Below, one piece after another: positions 1 through 7,756 of a stretch of DNA of 64,000 bases. A program made the translations under genes and the position numbers. This DNA is from UBA1847 sp942492205 (lineage in GTDB: Bacteria; Pseudomonadota; Gammaproteobacteria; Steroidobacterales; Woeseiaceae), in contig CALODT010000002.1 of the NCBI GenBank assembly GCA_942492205.1, positions 186,001 through 250,000 of the forward strand, read 5' to 3'. Under the pieces are notes generated by a model that ran no database searches, was not told the origin of the DNA, and saw only the letters and a program-made list of their open reading frames with translations. Position 1 is the stretch's first letter; each line of letters opens with the position of its first letter.

Positions 1-368
1 TAGCGGAGCCATCGCTGCACTTCACGCTGCTGGACAGCAATAACAAGAAGATTATGTTCGTCAGGCACGTTGCCGCGCTGCTCGGCCTCGACAACGTCGA
101 GGCGGTCAAAGGCCGCGGTGAGGACTATGCACCCGGGCAGCGCTTTGATACGGTGATTGCACGGGCGCTGGCGGCTTTGCCGCGGCTCGTCGAAATCGCA
201 GGGCACCACGTAGGAGAGGGCGGGGTGTTTGTGGCGTTGAAAGGACGCTACCCGGCGGAAGAACTCGAACAACTGAACAACACACCGTGGGATCATGTGG
301 TGACGGAACTCCATGTGCCGGGTCTGGAGCAGGGCTCGAGACACGCGGTATTGTTGCGGAAGAAGTGA
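1..368 (+). CDS. rsmG: 16S rRNA (guanine-N7) methyltransferase RsmG, C-terminal part
   Basis: This is the 3' part of a gene that begins before the window; the open frame runs in from base 3. RsmG (GidB) uses SAM to methylate N7 of a guanine in the 530 loop of 16S rRNA. The visible part starts in the Rossmann fold with FTLLDSNNKK, the SAM-contacting strand typical of the family, and continues through GLDNVEAVKGRGEDY and FDTVIARALAAL. It lies directly upstream of parA, the usual rsmG-parA-parB order near the origin in gammaproteobacteria. The N-terminal third is not visible. Confidence 0.93.
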   Translation, partial: AEPSLHFTLLDSNNKKIMFVRHVAALLGLDNVEAVKGRGEDYAPGQRFDTVIARALAALPRLVEIAGHHVGEGGVFVALKGRYPAEELEQLNNTPWDHVVTELHVPGLEQGSRHAVLLRKK

Positions 369-395
369 AACCAGGAAGTGGACCAGGCCAGGCGA

Positions 396-1181
396 ATGAC
401 GCGAATTATTGCAGTTGCAAACCAGAAAGGCGGGGTAGGCAAGACCACCACCTGCGTCAACCTGGCGGCGTCGCTTGCGGCTACGCAGCGGCGGGTGCTG
501 CTGGTCGACATGGATCCGCAGGGCAACGCCACCATGGGCTGCGGCATCAACAAGATGGAGATCGAGAATTCGGCCTGCGACGTATTGCTTGGTGATGCAA
601 CGGCCGCCGATACCATCGTCTCCGCTCCCGAGGGCGACTTTGCCGTGTTGCCCGGCAACGAAAACCTGACGCTGGCGGAAGTCAACTTGCTGCAGGAAAT
701 CGGCCGGGAAATGAAGCTCAAAAAGGCGCTGGCACCGGTGGTCGGCCTGTACGACTTCATCCTGATTGACTGCCCGCCTTCAATCAACATGCTGACGATC
801 AACGCGCTGACGGCCGCCGACGGCGTGCTGATACCGATGCAGTGCGAGTACTACGCGCTGGAGGGACTGAGCGCCCTCCTGAACACGATCGAACAGGTGC
901 GCGAGTCGGTAAACCCGGAGCTCGAGATGTACGGCATCTTGAGGACCATGTTCGACCCACGGGTGAACCTGTCGAACGAGGTGTCGATGCAGCTCATTGA
1001 GCACTTCGATCGCAAGGTATTTCGCACCATCGTACCGCGGAACATCCGCCTTGCCGAGGCGCCGAGTTTCGGCCGCCCGGTTCTGCTTCACGACCGCTCG
1101 TCGCGCGGCGCAATCGCTTACCTGGCGCTGGCCGGCGAAGTGCTGAGGCGCGAGGACGCGCGCGTGGCCGAGGCTGTTTAG
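396..1181 (+). CDS. parA: Chromosome partitioning ATPase ParA (Soj)
   Basis: ParA is a deviant Walker ATPase that binds the nucleoid and works with ParB-parS in origin segregation. About 261 residues, the usual size for chromosomal ParA. The deviant Walker A is KGGVGKT at residues 11-17, followed by LLVDMDPQGN and the Walker B-like FILIDCPPS. I chose the ATG at 396 because family members begin close to ARIIAVANQKGG; a GTG in frame at 378 would add six residues and has its purine-rich stretch too close. It is 9 bp upstream of parB. No parS palindrome was seen nearby. Confidence 0.95.
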   Translation: MTRIIAVANQKGGVGKTTTCVNLAASLAATQRRVLLVDMDPQGNATMGCGINKMEIENSACDVLLGDATAADTIVSAPEGDFAVLPGNENLTLAEVNLLQEIGREMKLKKALAPVVGLYDFILIDCPPSINMLTINALTAADGVLIPMQCEYYALEGLSALLNTIEQVRESVNPELEMYGILRTMFDPRVNLSNEVSMQLIEHFDRKVFRTIVPRNIRLAEAPSFGRPVLLHDRSSRGAIAYLALAGEVLRREDARVAEAV

Positions 1182-1190
1182 GACTAAGGA

Positions 1191-2075
1191 ATGAACGCAA
1201 AGAAGAAACACCTGGGGCGCGGTCTGGACGCGCTGCTCAGCAAGCCGGCCGGCCGGTCGGAGTCCGCCGAGCAAGGTCAGGACACGCTAAAACAGATACC
1301 GGTCGAACTGCTGCAGCGCGGCCAGTATCAGCCGCGCGTTGACATGCGCCAGGACTCGCTGCAGGAGCTGGCTGATTCCATCAAGGCGCAGGGCGTCGTG
1401 CAGCCCATCGTGGCGCGCCCTATTTCAAAAACAGGCGGCACCCAGCGCTACGAGATTGTCGCCGGCGAGCGCCGCTGGCGAGCCGCGCAGCTGGCGGGAC
1501 TGGCCGAGATTCCCGCGGTTGTTCGGGACGTGCCGGACGAGTCGGCCATCGCGATGGCGCTCATCGAGAACATCCAGCGCGAGAATCTGAACCCGCTGGA
1601 GGAGGCTCGAGCGCTCGATCGCCTCATCCGCGAGTTCGACCTGACGCATGCGGAGGCTGCGACCGCGGTCGGCCGCTCGCGCGCAAGTGTCAGCAATTTG
1701 CTCCGACTTCAGGACCTTTCGGACAAGGTAAAGTCCTTATTAGAGGAGCGCCAGCTGGAAATGGGCCACGCCCGCGCGCTGCTTGCGATCGCTGACGCGA
1801 CCCAGCAATACGATGCGGCGCGCCAGGTCGTGCGCAAGGGCCTGTCTGTTCGCGAGACAGAAAAGCTGGTCAAGCACATGCTGGCCGGCCCGAAGAGCAA
1901 GCCGGCAGCCAAGGCGGCCCCTGTCGATGGCGACATCCGGCGCCTTGAAATCGAGGTTTCCGAGAAGCTTGGCGCCAAGGTCCGCGTCGATCACACGAAG
2001 AAAGGCGCTGGCAAGCTGATTATCAGCTATAACAACCTCGACGAACTGGACGGCATCCTCAAGCACATCCGGTAG
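1191..2075 (+). CDS. parB: Chromosome partitioning protein ParB (Spo0J)
   Basis: ParB is the CTP-dependent clamp that loads at parS and stimulates ParA. 294 residues. The N-terminal ParA-activating box LGRGLDALLS is at about 9-18, the ParB/sulfiredoxin-like nucleotide-binding domain spans about 36-130 with GERRWRAAQLAGL and ENIQRENLNPLEEA, and the helix-turn-helix lies around 145-170 (AATAVGRSRASVSNLLRL). The C-terminal dimerisation domain closes the protein. The start has an AAGGA ribosome site just ahead of the ATG. Confidence 0.96.
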   Translation: MNAKKKHLGRGLDALLSKPAGRSESAEQGQDTLKQIPVELLQRGQYQPRVDMRQDSLQELADSIKAQGVVQPIVARPISKTGGTQRYEIVAGERRWRAAQLAGLAEIPAVVRDVPDESAIAMALIENIQRENLNPLEEARALDRLIREFDLTHAEAATAVGRSRASVSNLLRLQDLSDKVKSLLEERQLEMGHARALLAIADATQQYDAARQVVRKGLSVRETEKLVKHMLAGPKSKPAAKAAPVDGDIRRLEIEVSEKLGAKVRVDHTKKGAGKLIISYNNLDELDGILKHIR

Positions 2076-2132
2076 CGGCCCTGCGGCGGCGGCCCCAATA
2101 TTTCGAACCCGCCGCGACAAATCGAACCACTC

Positions 2133-2156
2133 GTAGGAGCGGCCAATGGCCGCGAA
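2133..2156 (+). repeat. REP-like hairpin
   Basis: GTAG head followed by an imperfect palindrome (GAGCGGCCA, then TGGCCGC). The GTAG tetranucleotide plus hairpin is the architecture recognised by RAYT-type transposases. Same family as copies at 4026, 6782, 9611 onward and 48350. Confidence 0.85.
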
Positions 2157-2353
2157 GCACCCCGAGGGCACGTAGCGCAGCGGCAGCCGCCAGGCTGCTC
2201 ATTCCCAATCCCTGCACGACCCGTCAAAAGATCGATTTTTCCGCCTCCAGGAGGCCCAAACAGCGCCTTTTCACCCTGTTGCTGCACACCACAGCAGAAT
2301 CGCCCCAAGCCCTGAAAAATAACCAAAAACACCGTAATCGGCCGGCTTTCGTG

Positions 2354-2382
2354 TTGCCTTGCCGAGGGGGTGACACTATAAT
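2354..2382 (+). promoter_or_regulatory. Sigma70-type promoter for the atp operon
   Basis: A -35 hexamer TTGCCT (2354-2359) and a perfect -10 TATAAT (2377-2382) are separated by 17 bp, the optimum for sigma70. It lies upstream of atpI in the only long gap before the operon. The assignment rests on sequence match and position. Confidence 0.8.
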
Positions 2383-2451
2383 GCGCACGCGATTTACAGG
2401 CCCGCCTGGAAAGACCAAAACCTCAAGCGCCACCAGCCGCCGGTCAGCCCG

Positions 2452-2880
2452 ATGGACGTGGCGTTTTTAGTGCCGGAGGCACACGACATCAAATCCGTGA
2501 TGCTGAACATGCTGGTGGCACAGGTTGGCGTCGGGGCGGTCCTGGCCGTAGTTCTCTGGGCCCTTTTTGGAGACGTGGCAGGGTACTCGGCGCTGCTGGG
2601 AAGCCTGGTCTGCGTCATCCCTAATGCGTTCCTGGCGCTACGGCTGGCAGTACCACGCCGCGACCCGGGAGCACAGGCCCTGGTCCGGGCAGCCTATATA
2701 GGCGAATTGGGAAAGCTGGCGTTGACCGTACTGATGTTTGTACTGGTGTTTACGCTGGTAAAGCCGCTTTCGGCGGCAGCGTTGTTTGCAGCATTTATTG
2801 CGACGCAGCTGGTGACCTTGACCGGTCTCCTGATGGGTCGCGAACAGGATAAGGTAACGGATAACAGCAATGGCAGCTGA
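2452..2880 (+). CDS. atpI: ATP synthase assembly protein I (AtpI)
   Basis: First gene of the ATP synthase operon. AtpI is a small inner-membrane protein thought to help c-ring assembly. 142 residues with four hydrophobic segments (roughly 17-38, 45-64, 80-100, 106-126), matching the family's topology and size. The sequence PNAFLALRLA follows the second helix as in other AtpI proteins. Its end overlaps the start of atpB by 11 bases. The ATG at 2452 lacks a strong ribosome site; an ATG at 2500 is an alternative, so the start is less sure than the identity. Confidence 0.85.
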   Translation: MDVAFLVPEAHDIKSVMLNMLVAQVGVGAVLAVVLWALFGDVAGYSALLGSLVCVIPNAFLALRLAVPRRDPGAQALVRAAYIGELGKLALTVLMFVLVFTLVKPLSAAALFAAFIATQLVTLTGLLMGREQDKVTDNSNGS

Positions 2881-3718
2881 AGGCGGACACGGCGCGAAAA
2901 CGTCGAGCGAGTACATTTCCCATCACCTGCAGAATCTCCAGGTGTGCAAGACGGACGGTGGCGAGTGGGTCTGGAACCAGTGCGCCGGCAACCCGATGGC
3001 AATTAACGTCGACTCGATGTTCTGGTCTGTCCTGTTGGGGCTCGTCTTCGTGGTGTTGTTCCGTAATGTTGCGAAGAAGGCTTCGGTTGGCAAGCCGAGC
3101 AAGTTTCAGGCGTTCGTCGAGATCATCGTCGAGTTTGTCGACAGCAGCGTGAAAGACACGTTCCACGGCACCAGCCGCCTGATCGCACCCCTGGGCCTCA
3201 CGATCTTTGTGTGGGTTTTCCTGATGAACCTGATGGACCTGATTCCGGTTGACTGGATTCCGTTGGCCGCCGAAAAGGCAGGCATACCGTACATGAAGGT
3301 GGTTCCGACCACGGACGTTAACGTCACCTTCGGCATGTCGATCGCCGTGTTCTTCCTGATCATCTTCTACACGATCAAGAACAAGGGCATAACAGGCTTT
3401 ATCGGTGAGCTGACGTTACACCCGATCGCGCCGCCGACGCGCGGCGTCGGGCTGCTGGCCGCACCGTTTATCATTTCCTTCAACTTTATTCTCGAAAGCG
3501 TCGCGCTGCTGGCAAAACCGGTATCGCTGAGCCTGCGACTGTTCGGCAACATGTTTGCCGGCGAACTCATCTTTATCCTGATCGCGTTGCTGGGTGTCTA
3601 CCAGCTGCCGCTGCACTTTGGCTGGGCTGTTTTCCACATCCTGATCGTGACGCTGCAGGCCTTTATTTTCATGATGCTGACCATCGTCTATTTAAGTCTC
3701 GCGTCGGAAAAACACTAA
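2870..3718 (+). CDS. atpB: F0F1 ATP synthase subunit a
   Basis: Stator subunit that forms the two proton half-channels against the c-ring in the inner membrane. 282 residues with five to six membrane helices. The essential arginine sits in SLSLRLFGNMFAGEL (Arg223 here, equivalent to E. coli Arg210). The conserved LMDLIPVDW and the C-terminal helix rich in Phe, Met and Leu (TLQAFIFMMLTIVYLSL) also match. It is translationally coupled to atpI by overlap and followed by atpE after 29 bp. Confidence 0.97.
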   Translation: MAAEGGHGAKTSSEYISHHLQNLQVCKTDGGEWVWNQCAGNPMAINVDSMFWSVLLGLVFVVLFRNVAKKASVGKPSKFQAFVEIIVEFVDSSVKDTFHGTSRLIAPLGLTIFVWVFLMNLMDLIPVDWIPLAAEKAGIPYMKVVPTTDVNVTFGMSIAVFFLIIFYTIKNKGITGFIGELTLHPIAPPTRGVGLLAAPFIISFNFILESVALLAKPVSLSLRLFGNMFAGELIFILIALLGVYQLPLHFGWAVFHILIVTLQAFIFMMLTIVYLSLASEKH

Positions 3719-3747
3719 TTTAACTGGAACCTCCTTAGGAGAAATTG

Positions 3748-4017
3748 ATGGAAACTGTTATTGGCATGACGGCAATTGCTGTCGCACTTCTGATTGGCCT
3801 CGGCGCACTCGGCGTCGGTATCGGCATGGGCCTTCTGGGTGGCCGCTTCCTCGAGGGTGCTGCGCGCCAGCCGGAACTCGCACCGATGCTGCAGACGAAA
3901 ATGTTCATCGTTGTCGCACTGCTTGACGCTGTTGCGATGATTGGTGTTGGTATCGCGCTGTTCTTCGCGTTCGCCAATCCGTTCATTGGTCAGCTGCAAC
4001 AGGCTACCGGCGGTTAA
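3748..4017 (+). CDS. atpE: F0F1 ATP synthase subunit c
   Basis: Two-helix proteolipid that forms the rotating ring. 89 residues from the ATG at 3748, which has a TAGGAG ribosome site 6 bases upstream. The polar loop is the canonical EGAARQPEL (36-44). The proton-carrying acid is Asp60 in LLDAVAMIGVG. The Gln and Glu-Ser pattern of sodium-type c subunits is absent, so this is a proton-translocating ring. A REP cluster follows immediately, before atpF. Confidence 0.97.
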   Translation: METVIGMTAIAVALLIGLGALGVGIGMGLLGGRFLEGAARQPELAPMLQTKMFIVVALLDAVAMIGVGIALFFAFANPFIGQLQQATGG

Positions 4018-4025
4018 TCAAACCT

Positions 4026-4102
4026 GTAGGAGCGGCTGACCGCCGCGACTCAGAATGTAGGAACGGCAATTTGCCGTGATCGCGGCCACTGGCCGCTCCT
4101 AC
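4026..4102. repeat. REP cluster between atpE and atpF (three hairpins)
   Basis: Three REP-like hairpins in 77 bases: GTAGGAGCGGCTGACCGCCG (4026 on), a diverged GTAGGAACGGCAATTTGCCG (4057 on), and an inverted copy ending CCGCTCCTAC (4081-4102). The last two face each other, as in a REPIN/BIME doublet. They occupy almost the whole 117-base gap inside the operon and would be transcribed. Confidence 0.88.
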
Positions 4103-4134
4103 AAAGCAGATAGGAACGCTGCGAGGAGCATTAC

Positions 4135-4605
4135 GTGGATATCAATATGACACTCCTGGGCCAGACCATCGCGATGGTCGTGTTTGTCTGGTTCTGCATG
4201 AAGTTCATCTGGCCACCGCTGTTGGCGGCGCTCGAGGAGCGTCAGGCGAAGATCGAGGAAGGTCTTGCCGCTGCGGACCAGGGCCAGGAGTCGCTGGCTC
4301 GTGCGGCCGCTGAAGCCGACGAAATCGTCGCCGAGGCGCGCAAGCAGGCAACCGGGATTCTCGACCAGGCGCATGCTCGCGCCAATGAAATCGTTGCCGA
4401 CGGCAAGGCAGATGGCGTGAAAGAACGCGAGCGTCAGCTGACAGCAGCCAAGGCCGAGATCGAGCAGGAAGCCAACCGCGCCCGCGAAGAGCTGCGTGGC
4501 CAGGTATCGGCGATCGCAATTGCGAGCGCCGAGAAGATCCTGAGTCGCGAGATCGACGGCAAGGCGCACGAAGACATCCTTGGTCGGCTTGCGCAAGAGC
4601 TGTAA
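4135..4605 (+). CDS. atpF: F0F1 ATP synthase subunit b
   Basis: Peripheral stalk subunit that anchors F1 to the membrane as a dimer. 156 residues, the same size as E. coli b. One N-terminal membrane helix (about 5-25, GQTIAMVVFVWFCMKFIWPP) is followed by a long charged coiled coil. I chose the GTG at 4135 because a GAGGAG ribosome site precedes it and the first residues (M-D-I-N-M-T) align with the family start M-N-I-N-A-T. An ATG four codons on is less likely. Confidence 0.95.
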   Translation: MDINMTLLGQTIAMVVFVWFCMKFIWPPLLAALEERQAKIEEGLAAADQGQESLARAAAEADEIVAEARKQATGILDQAHARANEIVADGKADGVKERERQLTAAKAEIEQEANRAREELRGQVSAIAIASAEKILSREIDGKAHEDILGRLAQEL

Positions 4606-4629
4606 CCAGAAGAAGACACGGAGAGCATA

Positions 4630-5187
4630 GTGGCCGACAACAACACAGTAGCAAGACCTTACGCTCAGGCGATCTTCGAGATTGCTGACGCCGCGGGTGC
4701 GCTTGCCGAGTGGTCGGAGTCTCTCGCAGTCGCCGGGCAGCTGTTTCGCGACCGTGAGCTTGTCGACTATCTGGGTGACCCGAGCTTCAGCAATGAGCGT
4801 CGGCTCGAGTTCCTGGTCGGCCTGTTTGAGAAGGCCGGTAGCGTAAAACTCGCCGGCGGTGACCCGAAAGGCACCAACTTCCTGAAGCTGCTGATAGAGA
4901 ATGATCGTGTCGCCGTGTTGCCCGAAATATCGGAGCACTTCGATGCACTCAAGGCCAAAGTCGAAAACAGCGTTGACGCGGTCGTTACATCGGCTGTAGC
5001 ACTCAGTGCGTCGCAGCTCGAGGAAGTGGCCGGCTCACTCAGGAAACGACTCGGTCGCGAAGTAAAAATTACGACAGAAATAGACGAGACGCTCATCGGC
5101 GGTGCAGTTATTCGCGCCGGTGATGTCGTTATTGATGGGTCACTGCGCGCCAGGCTCGAAGGCCTCGCGACCGCACTGACCAAATAG
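4630..5187 (+). CDS. atpH: F0F1 ATP synthase subunit delta
   Basis: Delta links the F1 head to the b dimer. 185 residues, typical length. It begins MADNNTVARPYAQAIFEIA, the conserved N-terminal helix that binds alpha, from a GTG start. The C-terminal part has the family pattern LSASQLEEVAGSLRKRLGRE and ends IIRAGDVVIDGSLRARLEGL. It is 24 bp after atpF and 13 bp before atpA. Confidence 0.96.
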   Translation: MADNNTVARPYAQAIFEIADAAGALAEWSESLAVAGQLFRDRELVDYLGDPSFSNERRLEFLVGLFEKAGSVKLAGGDPKGTNFLKLLIENDRVAVLPEISEHFDALKAKVENSVDAVVTSAVALSASQLEEVAGSLRKRLGREVKITTEIDETLIGGAVIRAGDVVIDGSLRARLEGLATALTK

Positions 5188-5200
5188 AGAGGAAAAGGAA

Positions 5201-6742
5201 ATGGCACTCAAAGCTTCTGAAATCAGCACGCTGATTAAAGAGCGCATCGAGAACTTCGAGGCATCCGCGGAAGCGCGGGACGTTGGTACCGTCATCGCGG
5301 TCACCGACGGCATCGTTCGCATCCACGGCCTGGCCGACGCACGCTACGGTGAAATGCTCGAGTTCCCGCAGAACACCTTCGGTATGGCGCTGAACCTCGA
5401 GCAGGATTCGGTTGGTTCGGTTGTTCTTGGCGACTACAAGCACATTTCAGAAGGCGATACGGTCAAGACGACGGGGCGCATTCTCGAAGTGCCTATCGGG
5501 GACGCCCTGCTGGGCCGCGTTGTCGACTCCCTCGGCAACCCGATTGATGGCAAGGGGCCGATCGACACGGATCTGTCCGCGCCGATCGAAAAAGTAGCCC
5601 CCGGCGTTATTCAACGCCAGTCGGTCAGCCAGCCGGTGCAGACGGGCCTGAAATCAATTGACTCGATGGTGCCCATTGGCCGCGGTCAGCGCGAGCTGAT
5701 TATCGGTGACCGCCAGACCGGTAAAACCGCGGTTGCCGTCGACACCATTATCAACCAGCGCGGCACCGGCATTAAGTGCATCTACGTCGCGATTGGCCAG
5801 AAAGCCTCGTCGATCGCGGGCGTGGTCAGAAAGCTCGAAGAAGAAGGCGCGATGGATCACACCATCGTCGTTGCAGCTGCAGCTGCCGACAGCCCCGCCA
5901 TGCAGTACATCGCCCCCTACTCGGGTGCATCGATGGGCGAGTACTTCCTCGACAAGGGCGAAGACGCATTGATTATTTTTGACGACCTCACCAAGCAGGC
6001 CTGGGCGTATCGCCAGGTATCTCTGTTGCTGCGTCGTCCGCCCGGTCGTGAAGCCTATCCGGGTGACGTCTTCTACCTGCACTCACGCCTGCTCGAGCGT
6101 GCGTCGCGCGTCAACGCCGCACACGTCGAAGAAGTCTCGGGCGGCAAGGTAAAAGGCAAGACGGGTTCGCTGACGGCTCTGCCGATCATCGAGACGCAGG
6201 CCGGTGACGTTTCCGCGTTCGTACCGACCAACGTGATCTCGATTACCGACGGCCAGATCTTCCTCGAGACCGACCTCTTTAACGCTGGTATCCGCCCGGC
6301 CATCAACGCCGGTCTCTCGGTATCGCGAGTGGGTGGTGCGGCACAGACGAAGATCATCAAGAAGCTCGGTGGCGGTGTACGACTCGCGCTGGCCCAGTAC
6401 CGTGAGCTGGCGGCGTTCGCACAGTTTGCATCCGATCTCGACGCCGCAACGCGTGCCCAGCTCGAGCGTGGCGAGCGCGTTACGGAGCTCATGAAGCAGA
6501 AGCAGTACTCGCCGTTGTCGGTTGCTGAAATGGCGCTGTCGCTGTTTGCGGCAAACGAGGGCTATCTCGACAAGGTCGAGGTCCCGAAGATCGTCGACTT
6601 CGAAGAGGCGCTGCACGATTTCGCCAGGGCGAATAACCAGGCAGACCTGGACGCGATCAACGAGAGCGGCGATTACAACGACGACATCGTTGCGACGCTC
6701 ACGGCTATCTGCGACGGCTTTGCCAAGAAAGGCGCTTATTGA
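5201..6742 (+). CDS. atpA: F0F1 ATP synthase subunit alpha
   Basis: Non-catalytic nucleotide-binding subunit of the F1 hexamer. 513 residues, as in E. coli. The P-loop GDRQTGKT is at 169-176. The conserved ALIIFDDLTKQAWAYRQVSLLLRRPPGREAYPGD block, the signature PAINAGLSVSRVGGAAQ, and the C-terminal helical domain are all present. A GAGGAAAAGGA ribosome site precedes the ATG. Confidence 0.98.
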   Translation: MALKASEISTLIKERIENFEASAEARDVGTVIAVTDGIVRIHGLADARYGEMLEFPQNTFGMALNLEQDSVGSVVLGDYKHISEGDTVKTTGRILEVPIGDALLGRVVDSLGNPIDGKGPIDTDLSAPIEKVAPGVIQRQSVSQPVQTGLKSIDSMVPIGRGQRELIIGDRQTGKTAVAVDTIINQRGTGIKCIYVAIGQKASSIAGVVRKLEEEGAMDHTIVVAAAAADSPAMQYIAPYSGASMGEYFLDKGEDALIIFDDLTKQAWAYRQVSLLLRRPPGREAYPGDVFYLHSRLLERASRVNAAHVEEVSGGKVKGKTGSLTALPIIETQAGDVSAFVPTNVISITDGQIFLETDLFNAGIRPAINAGLSVSRVGGAAQTKIIKKLGGGVRLALAQYRELAAFAQFASDLDAATRAQLERGERVTELMKQKQYSPLSVAEMALSLFAANEGYLDKVEVPKIVDFEEALHDFARANNQADLDAINESGDYNDDIVATLTAICDGFAKKGAY

Positions 6743-6781
6743 TCGGGCGCTGCTGGCGACAGAAGAACGCAAACTGAGATT

Positions 6782-6805
6782 GTAGGAGCGGCCAGTGGCC
6801 GCGAC
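6782..6805 (+). repeat. REP-like hairpin between atpA and atpG
   Basis: One forward GTAG-headed copy (GTAGGAGCGGCCAGTGG and complement) in the 82-base atpA-atpG gap. It is the second place in the operon where a REP sits between cotranscribed genes. Confidence 0.88.
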
Positions 6806-6824
6806 AGCTTAAGACAGGAAAACC

Positions 6825-7697
6825 ATGTCAGGCGAAAAGGAAATCCGCACAAAGATCGCTTCTGTAAAGAACATGCAGAAGATCACCAGTGCGATGGAAA
6901 AAGTCGCAGCGAGCAAGATACGCAAGGCGCAGCGCCAGATGGAGGCATCGCGCCCCTATGCTGAACGCATTCGTCGTGTGATCGGGCACCTGTCGCACGC
7001 CAACCCGGACTACAAGCATCCGTTCCTGACAGAGCGAGAGGTGAAGCGCGTTGGCTATATTGTCATCTCGACGGACCGTGGACTGTGCGGCGGGCTCAAC
7101 GCGAACCTGTTCAAGAACATGATCGGCGAGATCTCGAAGTGGCAGGGCGAGAGCGTCGAGATCGACATGGCGCTGGTTGGCGCCAAGGCGGTAGCGTTCT
7201 TCCGTCGCATGGGCGGCAACGTCGTTGGTACCGCGACGCACCTCGGTGACAAGCCGAGCGTCAACGACCTGATCGGTTCGATCAAGATCATGCTGGACTC
7301 CTATAGCGAGGGCAAGATCGACCGCCTGTATCTCGTCAATAACGAGTTCGTCAACTCGATGACGCAGCGACCGGTCGTGACGCAATTGTTGCCGGCGAGC
7401 GGCGTTGGTGACGATGATGAGGATCTGCAGGCGCACTGGGACTATATCTATGAGCCAGACGCCGGAGAACTGCTCGATGATGTGCTGATGCGTTACATCG
7501 AGTCACAGGTCTACCGCGGCGCGGTTGAAAACTTTGCCTGCGAGATGGCAGCGAAGATGGTGGCGATGAAGTCGGCAACGGACAACGCCGGCGAGATTAT
7601 TGACGGCCTGCAACTGCAGTACAACAAGGCGCGGCAGGCGTCGATTACACAAGAGATTTCAGAAATTGTCGGCGGCGCGGCTGCCGTGTCTGGCTAA
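6825..7697 (+). CDS. atpG: F0F1 ATP synthase subunit gamma
   Basis: Central rotor shaft of F1. 290 residues. The N-terminal helix has the conserved EIRTKIASVKNMQKITSAME, the middle domain carries ISTDRGLCGGLNANLFK, and the C-terminal helix has MKSATDNAGEIIDGLQLQYN followed by RQASITQEISEIVGGAAA. These are the family signatures at both ends, so the gene is complete. The upstream gap contains the REP hairpin. Confidence 0.97.
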   Translation: MSGEKEIRTKIASVKNMQKITSAMEKVAASKIRKAQRQMEASRPYAERIRRVIGHLSHANPDYKHPFLTEREVKRVGYIVISTDRGLCGGLNANLFKNMIGEISKWQGESVEIDMALVGAKAVAFFRRMGGNVVGTATHLGDKPSVNDLIGSIKIMLDSYSEGKIDRLYLVNNEFVNSMTQRPVVTQLLPASGVGDDDEDLQAHWDYIYEPDAGELLDDVLMRYIESQVYRGAVENFACEMAAKMVAMKSATDNAGEIIDGLQLQYNKARQASITQEISEIVGGAAAVSG

Positions 7698-7756
7698 CGT
7701 ATTTGATGGTTAATTTTACGAGCGACTGGTTCGCCCGAATAGGCTAAGGAAAAGAG

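Larger units (their letters stand above)
2076..2451. other. Intergenic region between parB and the ATP synthase operon
   Basis: No supportable gene lies here. The stretch holds one REP-like hairpin (2133-2156) and, near its right end, the promoter that probably drives the atp operon. About 70 bases separate the promoter's -10 box from the first codon of atpI, giving a moderate untranslated leader. No riboswitch-like fold was recognised by eye. Confidence 0.7.

Noticed and set aside
2076..2451. parS site or replication origin beside parAB
   Set aside because: Reading the rsmG-parAB-atp region I found no TGTTTCACGTGAAACA-like palindrome and no DnaA-box cluster. The origin is presumably to the left of the window.
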